Assembly (NCBI RefSeq): GCF_030445035.2
Contig: NC_080689.1
Coordinates: 22,163,278-22,227,277, forward strand
Source: Dasypus novemcinctus
Lineage: Eukaryota > Chordata > Mammalia > Cingulata > Dasypodidae
Direction of reading: 5' to 3'
Length of the DNA: 64,000 nt
In this document: piece by piece, positions 48,501-61,250 of the stretch
Numbering within the stretch: position 1 is the first letter of the stretch
Layout: each line of letters starts with the position of its first letter
The notes under the pieces: model-generated
What the model was told of the DNA's origin: nothing
What the model saw: only the letters and a program-made list of their open reading frames with translations
Database searches by the model: none
Program-made: the position numbers and the translations under genes

Positions 48501-50630
48501 ACTCCAAGAGAAAGAACTAATTAATGCTTCATTTATTCTGTGGGGGACTTGTGTCTCAGAAGGAAGTAGTTAATTATCATAGAATAATTTTAAGTATATT
48601 TGGTTAAATCCATAACCTATAGAATAAATACATGGAAGCCTTATGGGCATCAAAATAATTCTAGAATTTATTCAACTGTTCTTCTAAGTAATCAGGACAC
48701 CATTGAAGATTTCCGCTACACCTTACAGCTGTGTTTTTCTACAGTTCATATGGAAGTTCTAAACTGAGCATGTTAGGGAAGGGTTTCAGTGTTCTCAGCA
48801 CACCTGGCTTATAGTTAGTATTTTTATGTACCAAATAGCACCCTGTTAGACTGTTGAAGAAAGGTTCAAATTAAGGGTAAAGTTATAATCTTTGCAATAT
48901 TATTTCCTGAGCATTTGTATCGAGTTGCTAGTCAGTTAAACTTGCACCACAAATGGAGGGACATAAAAACAGTTCAGTACTTCAGTCCAGCTATCTAAAA
49001 ATTAGGTAGGAACTTATTAAGAGTGGAGTCTGGTTGAAATTCTCAGAAAATAAGCTGCCTTGTTAACACTTAGGGTGTCATTTGTTTTAGTCTATGTCAA
49101 AAAGATTAAAAAAAAATAGTCTTTCTGATAAAATTCTCAGGCTTGCATTCCTGAGGAAGAGAGAAAAGAACTCTGGGAGGGAGATAAGGATAAGGTCAAG
49201 TTAACACTATCTCCACGTCAGGCACTGTGCTAGGTGTTTTCATAAAATCATGGAGGACACAACAATGCAAGCAACTAAAGGATCAGATTATTGTCCCAAC
49301 CTGATCACATCTGAGTCTTCCCCCTCCTCCTTAGATGCCAAAGATTAACGTGGGTCTCTCAACAAGGAGCTGTTTTCTTTTGTCAGCACTGGGATACTTT
49401 ACATTCTGTAAACACTTTATAGGAATTTTAGTCTTGAGGTTTTCTAGATCACACCATTAGTACAAAAATTTAACCATAACCTACGTGCAACTGAGATTCT
49501 GCTTAAGAATCATCACATGACATGATTCAGGGAAGTCTGCTGAACCCTCTGCACAGCGAATTTAGGTTTTGCATATTCTTATATTAAGGACTTAACCCTT
49601 TGAGGTTCCAGTTTACATGGGGTTTCCTGTTAAACACTTCACGTTAGATTGGCACTGAGCTAGAATCTTGTCCCTATGTGCCAGGCAATCAGCAAAAGAG
49701 AAGCCTGAAGTCCAGTAACTGGCATGACTCTTCAGGGTGCAGACTTTCCTGCCTCCCTACATTAACTTCCTACTCTGGGTATTGAGGATTCTTTGACTAC
49801 TTTTTTCAACTCACCAAGATATAAAAAATATATTCCACCCCACTGCCCCCCAAAAAACACAAACAAACAAAAACATGAAGGAAAGATTATATATACTCCA
49901 GGAAGAGCATATTTCAGATAACCTAGATTGTGATTTTACAGTAACAGTCATTGAATTATTGGGTTTTAATTTTTACAATTACCTTATAGGCAAAGCACAG
50001 AATTCATACTTACTATTGGAAAAAAGTATGCAAAATTTACAACCTTCACCATGTAAAAATGACATGTAACTTATGGACCCCGTATGGCAGAAAGTGAAAA
50101 AAGGAGAAAATTGAATGTCTTCAAGCTACATAGTAGGTAGTTGATATATGTGACTGATAGGACAGAAGTTGAGGTTTAAGTTTATCATATAAAATATATA
50201 AGAAAAAACTCTAAGTTTATCCTTTAACCCTCAAAAAGGAGAAGAAAGACGTAAAGGGCAGCTGGGGATAGTATAAGTGAAATTAAATCATTTTATTTTC
50301 ATAATATGTAGCTAATACATAGTATCTACAATTGAAAAGTACATTATCAGTAATTTCTTTATTGACTTGGTGAGTGCTTACTGATAGAAGAACAAATTAT
50401 TGTGACTGGGAAAGAAAATCAGGAATGGAATAGAGTGAGAGGCAAGATAATGTTTCTTTCCCATCAAGGATTTTCACCAGAAAATTTCTGTGGTATTTTA
50501 TTTTTTAAAACGTGAATGTATTTGTTTATTCACACTACAAAGCTTTATTGAATGCCTAAGATATGTCATGCGCTGGTTTAAATGCTGAAAATCTGTCCAA
50601 GACCCAGCAGGAAAATATTCCTGACTTCAT
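48501..50630. other. Unique DNA, no gene seen
   Basis: A possible antisense MIR scrap at 49205-49260 ('caggcactgtgctaggtgtt'). Confidence 0.5.
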
Positions 50631-51045
50631 GGAAGCGAACTTGGCCCAGTGGTTAGGGCGTCCATCTACCACATGGGAGGTCCGCAGTTCAAACCCCGGG
50701 CCTCCTTGACCCGTGTGGGTCTGGCCCATGTGCAGTGCTGATACATGCAAGGAGTGCCCTGCCACGCAGGGGTGTCCCCCACGTAGGGGAGCCCCACGTG
50801 CAAGGAGTGCGCCCCATAAGGAGAGCTGCCCAGTGCAAAAGAAAGTGCAGCCTGCCCAGGAATGGTGCCACACACATGGAGAGCTGACACAAGATGATGC
50901 AACCAAAAGAAACATAGATTTCCACGCTGCTGACAACAGTAGAAGTGGACAAAGAAGAACACGCAGCAAACAGACACAGAGAACAGACAACTGGGGTGGG
51001 GGTGGGGGGAAAGGGAAGGAGAGAAAAATAAATAAATCTTAAAAA
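50631..51045 (+). repeat. DAS-III SINE
   Basis: Head 'ggaagcgaacttggcccag' with A box TGGCCCAGTGG and B box 'gttcaaaccc'. The body has 'tgccacgcaggggtgtcccc' and ends in 'cagacaactggggtggggg' plus an 'aaataaataaatctt' tail. A target duplication is not clear (flanks gaaaatattcctgac and gaaaatgtacatgag agree only partly). ORFs up to 144 codons on either strand are not genes. Confidence 0.88.
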
Positions 51046-52830
51046 GAAAATGTACATGAGAAGTGAACATAATGATGGACCATGTAATTTAATCTCACTA
51101 ATGAGGGAAGAGAAGATACCAGGGGTAGTTAGTGACAGTGAGAATGTTAGAATGCTATTAGTGGAATTGATAGTTTACTCAGAGTATGAGGCTGAGAATT
51201 ATGAGGCTGAGAATAAGGAAGTAAATTCTGGGGTGGGTTAATATAAATTGAAATCTCACAGGTAGGAATGATTGATTATGTCCTAAGATAGAAATAAGGT
51301 GTAAAATCGTAGGGAGAATCTTTGTAATTTAAAACTGTTTGTTTTGGGGTTTAATTTTAAAACTCCCTACATTAAGTGGTTATCTCAAAGTGGCGGGGTC
51401 CAAATGGCACATTAGCTTGAGTCTGTTTGAGTGTTAAGCATTTAAAATCTTAAGAGCTGAGGAAACAAGCATACTATTAATATCTTCCTGCATTTCTAGA
51501 GCTCCGCAGGATCTGCCCCATGTTAACTGGTCATACTGCTCTGGGTGACTTCGCTTAGGGCTAGACCTGTAGGCTCCTACTTTTAGTGAAAGGTTAATGA
51601 CCTCACCAGATTAAGAATATTCATTCTTTGGTTTAAGTTTCTTGACCCAATTTAGGGACAAGTAACACCGCGGGAAGTCAGATAATAATTTACGATTCAC
51701 TGAGAATACTGCTGTGTGATCCATGTAAAAGGTACTATGAAAAAGGATTGCTATCTGCTTCTAAAATGATTTAATTGTTGACATGACTATGTAGACATTG
51801 TATTCTGTATTTTCTGTGGAAATCATGTCAAGTTCCATTTTGGTCTTGGAGAAAAAATTATAAGTATAAACCATTTGTACTTTAAACTGTTTTAGCTTTT
51901 AAAACCACTATTTATCACAGGACTAGTCAAGTAAAATTAAGTCAAATGTAAACAGGAGTACACAATTCATCTCAAATAAGTATTTAAGTTCAATGAGCTA
52001 GTTGCTATATATTTAAGGAGTTAACTGCTGCATATTAATTAAATCTTGTTTGTTTAGAATCTCTTTTAGAGGATTTCATGCCATCTGGTTAACTTACTTT
52101 AAATGACAAAAGCAATGAGTACTTAATTGCATTCCTATTAATGTACTGTTGTTTCCAAACTTGTGAGACTTTTAATGAACACTTCATAAGGTTTAGTGAA
52201 AGAAAATTGTATAGATGAGCATAAATGTACTGTTAACCCCTTTGCTGGTAAGAGTATGTGCAAAATAATGTAAAAATGTCATTAAATGTGATTTAATTTA
52301 TTATTTGAGAATAAATTATCAAGATTTAGAAGTGAATTTCTAAAAATGTCTTCCTGCAGCATTTATTTCCAACAGTGAATCCACAAATATTAGATTTAAC
52401 TTTCTCTCTGCTTTTTATACCCCACAAGAACAATGTTGTAAGCAGAACCTTACACAATTTTTTAACCATAATGTGGCACTTAATAGAGATGTGTAATGCT
52501 GCTGTTTTGGGTTATGCTGAGAGTATGTGAGTGCTGTGGAAACGTGGAATGATCCAGCACCACGACACACAGCAGTCAGAAAATGAGCATTTCAAAGATT
52601 TATCCAGACCATAATTTATGAATAAACTGGGTACTGAAAGTTGTTTGAAAATTGATTTTTTAGAACTTTGAAAACTTTTTTCTTCCCATGAAAATCATGG
52701 CTCTTCAGATTATTTTTTGGCCACTCTGAAAATAGACACAAACTAAACTATGCTAGAACCAGAGTTTAACGAAGTACTTTTCAAATTGCAGGGCATGATC
52801 AACCTAGTGGGTTTTGATTCAAGTAAGTAG
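51046..52830. other. Repeat-free unique DNA
   Basis: I recognise no interspersed repeat over about 1.8 kb. The part 51.9-52.5 kb is rich in TAAT-type motifs ('tacttaattgcattcctatt'). Confidence 0.5.
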
Positions 52831-53318
52831 AAGTCTTAGCCAAAGGGGTGCTGATGCAAAATACCAGAAATTGATTGATTTTTATAAAGGGTATTTATTT
52901 GGGGTAGGAGCTTACAAATACCAGGCCATAAAGCATAAGCTACTTCCCTCATCAAAGTCTATTTTCACTGTTGGAGCAAGATGGATGCTGACAGCTGCGA
53001 GGGTTCAGCCTTCCTGGGTTCCTCCCTTTCAGGGTCTTGCTTCTTTTTCCTGTGAGCTTACTTCCTGGGGCTCCAGCTTAAGGCTTTAGCATCAAACTCT
53101 AACATGAAAACTCCAACATCAAAAACCCTGAACTCTGTCCTTTCCCATGCCTTTTATCTGCAAGTCTCCACCCACCAAGTGGTAGGTACTCAATGCCCCG
53201 CTGAAACAAGAGGTTTACTTGATCCAATATAATCTCATATGTCCTGAGGAAAAGACCAGTTTGCAAATATAACTCAATATTTCTTTTTGGAATTCATCAA
53301 TAATACCAAACTGCTACA
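52831..53318 (-). mobile_element. ERVL/MaLR-type LTR, antisense (family X)
   Basis: The minus strand begins TGTAGCAGTTTGGTATTATT and ends '...gcacccctttggcta'. Near its 3' end it has 'ccaaataaatacccttta' (poly(A) signal). Flanking GTAGA/GTAGG would fit a 5-bp duplication with one change. Same family as 9910-10420 and 61251-61905. Confidence 0.7.
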
Positions 53319-54239
53319 GTAGGTAATGCCATTTTCTCTTAAATGAGAAAGAATAGAAAGCATCAAGTCAATTCTGCATTGCAAAGGTAAGAAAGTATTT
53401 GTGAAAAATATTTAAGATAAATGTCTCTGCGTTAATTTAAGTGTTTAATGTTTTGCCTATCCTAACTGGTAAAATCAGATGTATTTTATTTTGGGTCACT
53501 ATTAAAAAGTATGAAAAATACTGTTTTATATATTCTGTAAAAGCCAATGACTATCTGTCGAAATTCTGTCCCTAACACACTTTAAAAAATAAAAAAGTGG
53601 TGCTTATCAAACTATTTTTAAACATTTGAGCAAATGGCTTTGTTAGGTAAGCAACATGAACTGCATTTGGAGTTGCATGCCAACAGAAAATTCAACAATC
53701 AATTCTGTATATTTATCTCTAAAAATAGTTGTGTGTGTGTGTGGTAATTAGACCATCAATGGCAAGTAGTTTATTAGATAAATCTCACATATTTTTTATT
53801 AACTTTAAGAAAATAATCAAACCCAGCATTTCTGGGTCTAGGTGACATTTGGGAGAGTAGAGCTGCTTTGTGGCTAGCACCGGCTCACCTTTATAGCAGA
53901 ATCGCCATATGGCAACTAACAGCCCCAAAACCAGACAGCTCAGCCTCAGACTTCACTAACAAAATGATAACAGATCCTATTTGCTCACCGGTGCACTTCT
54001 GAATCAAAGCCTCTTGTGGATATACCTATTTGGGGCAGTCAGGGTCACATGCAAGTTTGTGGATGCAAAGGAGGCTGGGAAAGCCAGTTTTCTGCATTAT
54101 TTCTTGAGAAGGCTGGACTCATTAGACTGAAACTCCCCCATATGATAAAAAGTCTTCAAAATCACAAGGTAGCCTGAAAACACAGCTCATTTATTCTGTG
54201 TGAACTCTGCATATACTATTTCTTATTTTCAGAAAGCTC
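53319..54239. other. Unique DNA
   Basis: A short GT run near 53731-53744; the 53.8-54.2 kb part is GC-richer but unassigned. Confidence 0.5.
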
Positions 54240-54565
54240 TTCTTCAAGATCTTCAGATGGATGCCTCTGAAGACCAGGATGGAAGTTCATATCACCCCTT
54301 CAGAAAGACTTTCTTAAACCACCCTATCTAAAGCAGTCTCTCAGCTCTTCTCTACTCTCTATCACATGAACTTAGTTATACCTTACCAGTATGTGAAAGT
54401 TTAATCCATTTCTTTATTTCTTTTTTTTCTGTCTGAATCTCTCCAATAGAAGAAATAGTACATGGAGAGTGTTTTGTCTGTTTCATTTAGAAACTCACTT
54501 GCCATTACCCAGAGCAGGGCACAGGCAGTGGCTTAGTAAATACTTGTTGATGTTTTTGAGTGACT
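54240..54565 (+). repeat. L2 3' end
   Basis: CR1-like L2 tail: a pyrimidine-rich left half, then 'ttttgtctgtttcatttaga', 'cccagagcagggcacaggca' and 'agtaaatacttgttgatg'. Confidence 0.7.
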
Positions 54566-55059
54566 TTAAAAAGCAAAGAGTAAAAGGAAATACTGAGCAT
54601 CTAGAGAGTCCAGGGAAATACCTAGGATGTAGGGGGACTATTAATGGATGTGAATGAGAAGACTCTGGGGGAGAGGCCTCTGTTCAACCCTACATATATG
54701 CAGGTAGGAGAGTCTCTGATGATCTGCTATTCAAGATTGGCTCTCTTTGGTGTGAAAGTGACATGGCTGGAGATGAGAGGAAAACTTGGCCTCATTCCAG
54801 TATCCTGTCTGTATGAATTTTTAAAAAAATTATTAGTGACTCAACAGACTTCATGGCAAGCACTGTGCTAGAGCAATTATTTGTTTTCCTTCTATTTATG
54901 CTCTCAATCCCACAGGTCTTTTTTATTTTTGATGCTTCTTGTTGCTGATTATTTGTCTGATCATGTTCTCACGGATGTTTGTGTTGACACTGACGAGACC
55001 CCTTGTTTTCTGGGGCAGCACAGGATTGTGGGCCTGGTGCCAGCCTGCCTGACTTCAAA

Positions 55060-55195
55060 GCCTGTTTCTAACTGCTATTCTCTAAATAAAATTATTCAAC
55101 TACTCTGCTGTTTCCCTACCTCTAAAATTGATATGAAAATAACAACTGCATTATAGGGTAGTAATGAGGATTAAATAAGTGGATAAATGTAAAGC
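55060..55195 (+). repeat. MIR SINE remnant
   Basis: 'tgctgtttccctacctctaa', 'agggtagtaatgaggattaa' and 'aaatgtaaagcagttata' in MIR order. Confidence 0.7.
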
Positions 55196-55684
55196 AGTTA
55201 TAAAGGGTTTATGATTATTACTTGGAATAGGTTTCTGGTATTTTTATTATTTCTCCATGGCTTCAACCTTACTTCTTAAACCCTAAAATGACTAATGGTG
55301 CCATGCTTTCTCTACCCTAGCATCATTTATTGTTCCTTTTCTTGAATATTTCCCTTGATCAAGCATGCTGGCATAAGACTAGGCCAGAAAAAGATTAGGA
55401 GTTTGAGCTAGAAACCAATGTAGGAGGACAACAAAAACAATCTCACCCTGCTTCAAAATTAGGCCCACTCCAGCTTGTCATTTGTTCCCTCTTCAAAAGA
55501 CAAAATGGAAAGCATTCACCAAACATCCCCAGTCAAATACAACTCTTATGTAATCCTTTCGAGCACTAGGAACTTTTGAGGCAACAATAAAGTAGAATGT
55601 TTCAATCAGTATTAAACCACAATATACAACTCCTTTTGCATTTACCAAATGCAAAAGATTTATATCATCAAAATTTATTGTGCA

Positions 55685-56040
55685 GGGAAACGGACTTTGG
55701 CCCAGTGGTTAGGGCGTCCGTCTACCACATGGGAGGCCTGCAGTTCAAGCCCCGGGCCTCCTTGACCCGTGTGGAGCTGGCCCATGTGCAGTGCTGATGC
55801 GCGCAAGGAGTGCCCTGCCACGCAGGGGGAGCCCCACGCGCAAGGAGTGCACCCATAAGGAGAGCCGCCCAGCGCGAAAGAGGGAGCAGCCTGCCGAGGA
55901 ATGGCGCCGCCCACACTTCCCGTGCCGCTAACGACAACAGAAGCGGACAAAGAAACAAGACGCAGCAAAAAGACACAGAAAACAGACAACTGGGGGAGGG
56001 GAGGGGAATTAAATAAATAAAAATAAATCTTTAAAAAAAA
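55685..56040 (+). repeat. DAS-III SINE, young-looking, with 15-bp target duplication
   Basis: Flanked by AAAATTTATTGTGCA (55670-55684 and 56041-56055), identical on both sides. A box TGGCCCAGTGG and B box GTTCAAGCC are intact. CpG sites are common (e.g. 'gcgcgcaaggagtgccctg'), unlike older DAS copies where they have decayed. The tail is 'aaataaataaaaataaatc' plus A12. A short internal deletion relative to the 50.6-kb copy removes part of the body. Confidence 0.93.
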
Positions 56041-56154
56041 AAAATTTATTGTGCAAATCTATAGCCATGATCTCCTTAAGTAACTTCTACTATTTCCCCT
56101 CATCTGTTGCAGAAAGCCATATTGGTAGTAATAAGCAATTAAACTTAAGCATAT

Positions 56155-56246
56155 GTATATATATATATAAGATACTGGGAACCTAGGACCTTGTACATGG
56201 GAAGCAGGCACTCAACAACTTGAACCACTTCTACTTCCTGAGCATC
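56155..56246 (-). repeat. DAS SINE fragment, antisense
   Basis: The reverse complement gives 'caggaagtagaagtggttca' and a 'gcctgcttcccatgtacaag' head. A TA-rich run precedes it at about 56151-56169. Confidence 0.6.
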
Positions 56247-56822
56247 TTTTTTAAACAAAAGTGCTTGTAATATGCATCATGTAATAGATATGTTTATGTA
56301 TTTGTTCATATGCATATGACACTGTGTCTGTGCTCATTTTAAGGCATTCCCTTTCATTCTCATGCAGGCAGGTAATTTAGGAAGAAATATGGACACACAC
56401 ATAAGAAAAGCATAATACAGCTATCTTAATTTTCAGGACAGAATACTAATCTAAAGAAAGTAGAAGAGTTTCAGAACTCAGGAATGACAATGGTTGGTCA
56501 ATTTGAAAATATTTAACTACTTTGCTTATTCATCTTAATTTAACTGTAAACTTAATTAATGTTTTCCATAAGTTTCCTAATCAGCATTTCTTTTTGGAAG
56601 TCACTTCTAGCTTCACATTATTTTAAACAGAGGGTAAAACATTTCACCAAAATGTTGTTTACTAATTTTTTTACATATTTTATAGAGAAAATGTAAATTT
56701 CTGTGAATCTGGTCCTACTGACCTTGTGCTTGAATTGTAAATGGGGAATACTGCTTACAGATATATGGATGGTGCTCACCTTTTATTACTGCTCTGATAT
56801 TTACACCTACTTAGTAGTAACT

Positions 56823-56918
56823 TACTACTCAAAAGTGCTAACGCTAACATGAATAACAGCAGCAGAATATTACTACTTGAAAGTGCTAACGCTAACATGA
56901 ATAACAGCAGCAGAATAT
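56823..56918. repeat. 48-bp tandem duplication
   Basis: Two adjacent 48-bp units (56823-56870, 56871-56918) differing at two bases. Each holds 'agtgctaacgctaacatgaa' and 'aacagcagcagaatat'. Confidence 0.95.
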
Positions 56919-59901
56919 AGCCTATTTATTTTCTCATCATCTTTTTCAAGGTTGCCTCCCACAAATTCAGAAAAGTGTCTACCTTGCTTAACCCAAGTTA
57001 TTTCAGTGACATGAAGGTATTCTGGAATAGCAATAAAACAACTGGCAAGTCCTTTGAGTGCATTTGAGGTAGACATTTTTCAATATAGTTTCTAATATAA
57101 ATCTCCTTTTTCTTCTCACAGAGGTGTGGAGGTGTTCAGAGTACCAATAAAGACTTCAGAGACTCATAAGCACTGTGTGAAGAATGAGTTTCCCTCTGTT
57201 CAAGAACAGAATGTTTCAGTCTGACAACAAAGATGAGGGAATCTGTCAAAGATCTAGTTGAGGGTGAAGGCAAAAATAAAGAGCCACCTATACGTTTTTC
57301 CTTCGTGAACTGAATTGCAAATAGATAAGTCATCATCATTTTGAATTTAAAATGGGACACAGTAATTTAAAACTAAGACATAGTTTGAAGATAAGCACAC
57401 AAAACAGCGAACATTATAAAACGTATACTTAAGCTTGAGATTTCCTAATAGGTATAATTACAGCTTGTTCTGGAGAAAATGCTTATTGCTTATGTGATGG
57501 TCTTAAAATGAATGCCCAGTGAAAGCAAATAAGAATCAGCTGGAGATCTACCCTTAGGAACTTGCTTAAAACATTGGCCATTTGGTACCATCTGTTGAAT
57601 CCCATACACTGAAACCAATGCTATTCAGAACTCAATTTTTGTGAGCCAGGAATGAAGGATGACTCTGATAGGGATCATTTAACAGAACTCATTGAACAGG
57701 AGGAACATCATCAGAGAAAGAGTGCAATCTCTCCTGACCACTACACACCACATTAATTTGAAATGGACTGAGAAAATATGAGCCTTAATTCATATCACAC
57801 ACATGATCCTCTCCTTTGCTCAGTAAATAGAGAGGTCCATCATATTGTGTGTAAATAAGTAGGCAAGAAAAAAAAATAGCTCTATGGGCAGATGATCTGT
57901 TCACTGATTTATGTAGGTCCTCCGGGAAGTTTGGGTAATATTACTAAGGCCATGAGAGAAATCCTGTTTTTCTGGATTATACTAAATTTAGAGATTCTAG
58001 ATTCATCTTTGAAATGGCCACCACTGACATTATTCATCTTGTTTCTTTGACTTCATTTGAATATATTTGTGTATAAGTTGTACACACCCGTGCATGCATG
58101 TAAACATCTATCTATGGCTCATATTATTTAACTTTTCCCCTTCTAAGGTGTTCACATAACCATGACTATAGTTTAACCAAGAAAAATTTTTTTAATTTCA
58201 AAATATTCATATATGGTGTGAAAATATATAGAATATAAGATACCATTCCTAAAGAGAGGCAAGAATATAAGTGAAAGATCAGATTTTACGCTCTGGAAAG
58301 TACTAATTGTGGAATGAATAAAGATCAGTAAGTGAGTTACTGTACTGAACTGAAATAAAAATAGTGATTATTGTGTCATGTATTAATAACAGAACAAAAT
58401 TGAATTTGCATAAACAGATACATTTTTGTATAGCAGTAAGCAAATAGAAAAATAGTTTGTAAATGCTATGTGATAAGAAAGCCACATGGATGTTGATAAG
58501 AGTTACAATTTCTGAAGTAAACTGCAAATGGGGTCATGAGGATAAACACATATAATTATAATTAAAGTTTCTCACAGCATATCATCTACAAAAATGAATC
58601 ACTCATTAAGGGGTCAATGAAACATAATGTGGTAAAGGAGAACAGAGTGAAGTCCTATCTATGTATCCAAGGACAATTACAGTTCAAGAATTACATGACA
58701 AAAGAAGACAACCTTCCTCCTTAACAACCAGGGCTATCTTTCAAGGCAAAAAATAGGGATATAAATAAAAAAGTAATGGTGATTAGTTCCCAAAACATTA
58801 AAACCCTTTTTCTCTTGTACTTTTTAAGTTAATGTTTTCAAATGCAATATTTCTTTCTGCTATGAAACAAAATAATTCTTCAGTGCTATCGTGGTACTAA
58901 CAACAAATAATATATTGGCAGAATTATGATTTTTGGGAGTTAACACTGATGTTGTGTATTTCTTTCCTATTTCTCCTGCTGGTTTCTAAAACCAATTGCT
59001 AAATGTTTTCTATGTCCTCCTTATTAAAATAATGATGATAGGTTTATGATGTGCTCATGTAGACTGAGAAGAAGCAGAATGGAAAGAGAATATTGGTTAT
59101 CTATTTGAAAGTTCAAGGAATCTTTGGTGGTCAGTCACAAATAGAAGGATTCAATGGTTATAAAAACATTATGATGCTAATTATAAATAAAAGGAAAAAG
59201 TATTCTGAAAAAAATGCAAATGATTTTGGATTAAAATTTTAAGATGAAATACTAATGCTTTATTTTATTTTATTTTACTTTTCTTCAATTATTGTTTCTC
59301 TTGAGAGAGATAGTTCTAGAAATGGAGCCCAAGAGATTATTTAGATAGAAAATAGAAACTATCAATATGTGTTCTGACTTGAGTAGTTGATAGTACGTTC
59401 AAGAAATTGAAAGAATACGAACCTTAGAGCATGAAAAAAAAATAATACTCATATAATTAAAAAAAATACTTTTTAAAAGTAGTAAAAGTGATGCCAACCT
59501 AGTAAGTAATAATGTTTAAAAGGTTGCTAATCTATTCTTGACAAAAATGTTTATAAATAAGTTCAATTAAAAGAATATTTCAAAATAATTTATCCTTTAC
59601 CAAGAGGATAACCAGGTAATTAACTAAACTGAATTTGCTTTCTCAACTGCTAATTTGACATTGAATTTTATGTTTTAAACCTAATGGTTTTGTAGGAAAT
59701 TAATAAGACATCACTTTTAAAGTTTGAAGGAAATTATTAATTAGTTCTATCACATTTTAGGCATTCATTAAAAAAAAACACAAGGACATAAAACCATATT
59801 AAATTTATTATTATACAGGTTTGTTAATGGTTTAATCCTATTAGCTATATATCTCAGTCCTCACTGAGAACTGATTCACTCATAAAGTGCTGATTTGGAA
59901 A
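56919..59901. other. Unique AT-rich DNA, no gene seen
   Basis: Three kilobases without a recognised repeat or coding signal; small minus-strand ORFs (57136-57360, 58303-58527) look like chance. Confidence 0.5.
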
Positions 59902-59905
59902 ATTC

Positions 59906-60383
59906 TGGCCTTATGCATATGCTGGGAATATCACCACACAGGGGCATTGTCCCACCCCTTGCCTGACTCACTCCCACCCTTTCCTATTGTGTGATGTTTC
60001 AGTGTTCCCATTCCACAGCTTGACAGACCTGTTAGATCTAATGGAATATCCTGACCATACATACCTTCAACCCAGAAAACAGAAACAAGCAATCCCAGCT
60101 TCTTCTCAAGGCAAGAACTCTCAGGGGCCCTCTTCCCCTGGGATGTATAAATACCCCACCCTCAGGCAGCATGGGGTCTCTCCTTTCCCAAGTAAAGTGG
60201 GTTGTGCAGAGCTATCATCTCATGACCCTGACTAGAGAAGTTGGCTTTCCTGGGAGACTAGCCATGCTGGGATCTCTTTGCCTGCTCTTATGGACCCTTT
60301 GGGTTGTATAAGTAATAAAGCAGTCATTTGCTGAAAGTTTCTGTGGTGCCTGAGCCTACATTCCCATGACACAATATCTAACA
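59906..60383 (+). mobile_element. Class I (ERV1) solo LTR with TATA box and poly(A) signal
   Basis: 478 bp starting TGGCC and ending CTAACA, flanked by ATTC (59902-59905 and 60384-60387), the 4-bp duplication of class I retroviruses. It has GTATAAATAC at 60144-60153 in a promoter-like GC context and AATAAA at 60314-60319, about 170 bp downstream, giving a plausible U3-R-U5 layout. No internal retroviral genes flank it. Confidence 0.75.
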
Positions 60384-60387
60384 ATTC

Positions 60388-61245
60388 ACTCCACAGCATA
60401 ACAAAGACACTTCCATCATTTTGAAAGAGAAGCCATGAACCAATAAGCTCATGCAATAGAAAAATGTTTTCTAATACATACTTCAAATTCTCATGTTTCT
60501 TAGTTATAATTTTAGTCAGCTCTATAAGTCAAAGAGAAACAAAGTCACAGTCCTTCTTCCTTTTGTATTTCATAGTCAGTACTAATTAAAATAAGTAGTA
60601 GCTGTATTTCTTGAATCTAGAAGTTTGATAATAGATATGTAAATGCCTGGTATTTTATGCTGTTATTTTGATTACAGTCTAGACTCACTCTTCAACTTAC
60701 ATTTTCACATTTTTGAGAGCAACTCATACACTTTTCTTCATAAAAGACATGTTTCTAGATGGCCCAGCAGAACAATGCTTAATCCAAAGCATGCCAAGAA
60801 ATTTCCTTCCACTTGAGTTCCATAAGGGGTTATCGTATAATTTATCCTCTAACAAAAGACAGTTTTACAGTTTTAGAATAGAAGTGATAAAAAGTAGTTA
60901 TTCCAGTCCCTCATTCTAAATCAGAACTGTCCTGGACAAACCAGGATATATGGCCTCCTTAACCATAAAACAAACAAGAGAACAGAAACCCAAACCCTGT
61001 GGCATGTTTGAGACATTCTCATGTCAATAAAGACTAGCCTTCTATATTGCACAGTCCCCTACTCCCCTATCACTGATCTCAGAAAATACAGCTGTTAAGT
61101 GGGAGCCACTATTAGTTTAAAAAAATCAGTGAGAATGAAGAAGAATAAATTGGTCTAATAAGTAAGATCAATCAATTAATAGTTGTTTATAGCATAATTT
61201 GTGGCAGTATACTGGTTTTCAATGTTTAAAGCAAGAGTATGATAT
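60388..61245. other. Unique DNA between two LTRs
   Basis: Nothing recognised; it is not retroviral internal sequence, so the flanking LTRs are unrelated solo copies. Confidence 0.5.
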
Positions 61246-61250
61246 AAGAA

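Noticed and set aside
50556..51070. Overlapping minus-strand ORFs of 122-144 codons and a 109-codon plus-strand ORF
   Set aside because: All lie in the GC-rich DAS-III SINE; the same reading pattern appears in the other DAS-III copies.
55675..56016. ORFs of 68-104 codons
   Set aside because: Shadows of the DAS-III SINE at 55685-56040.
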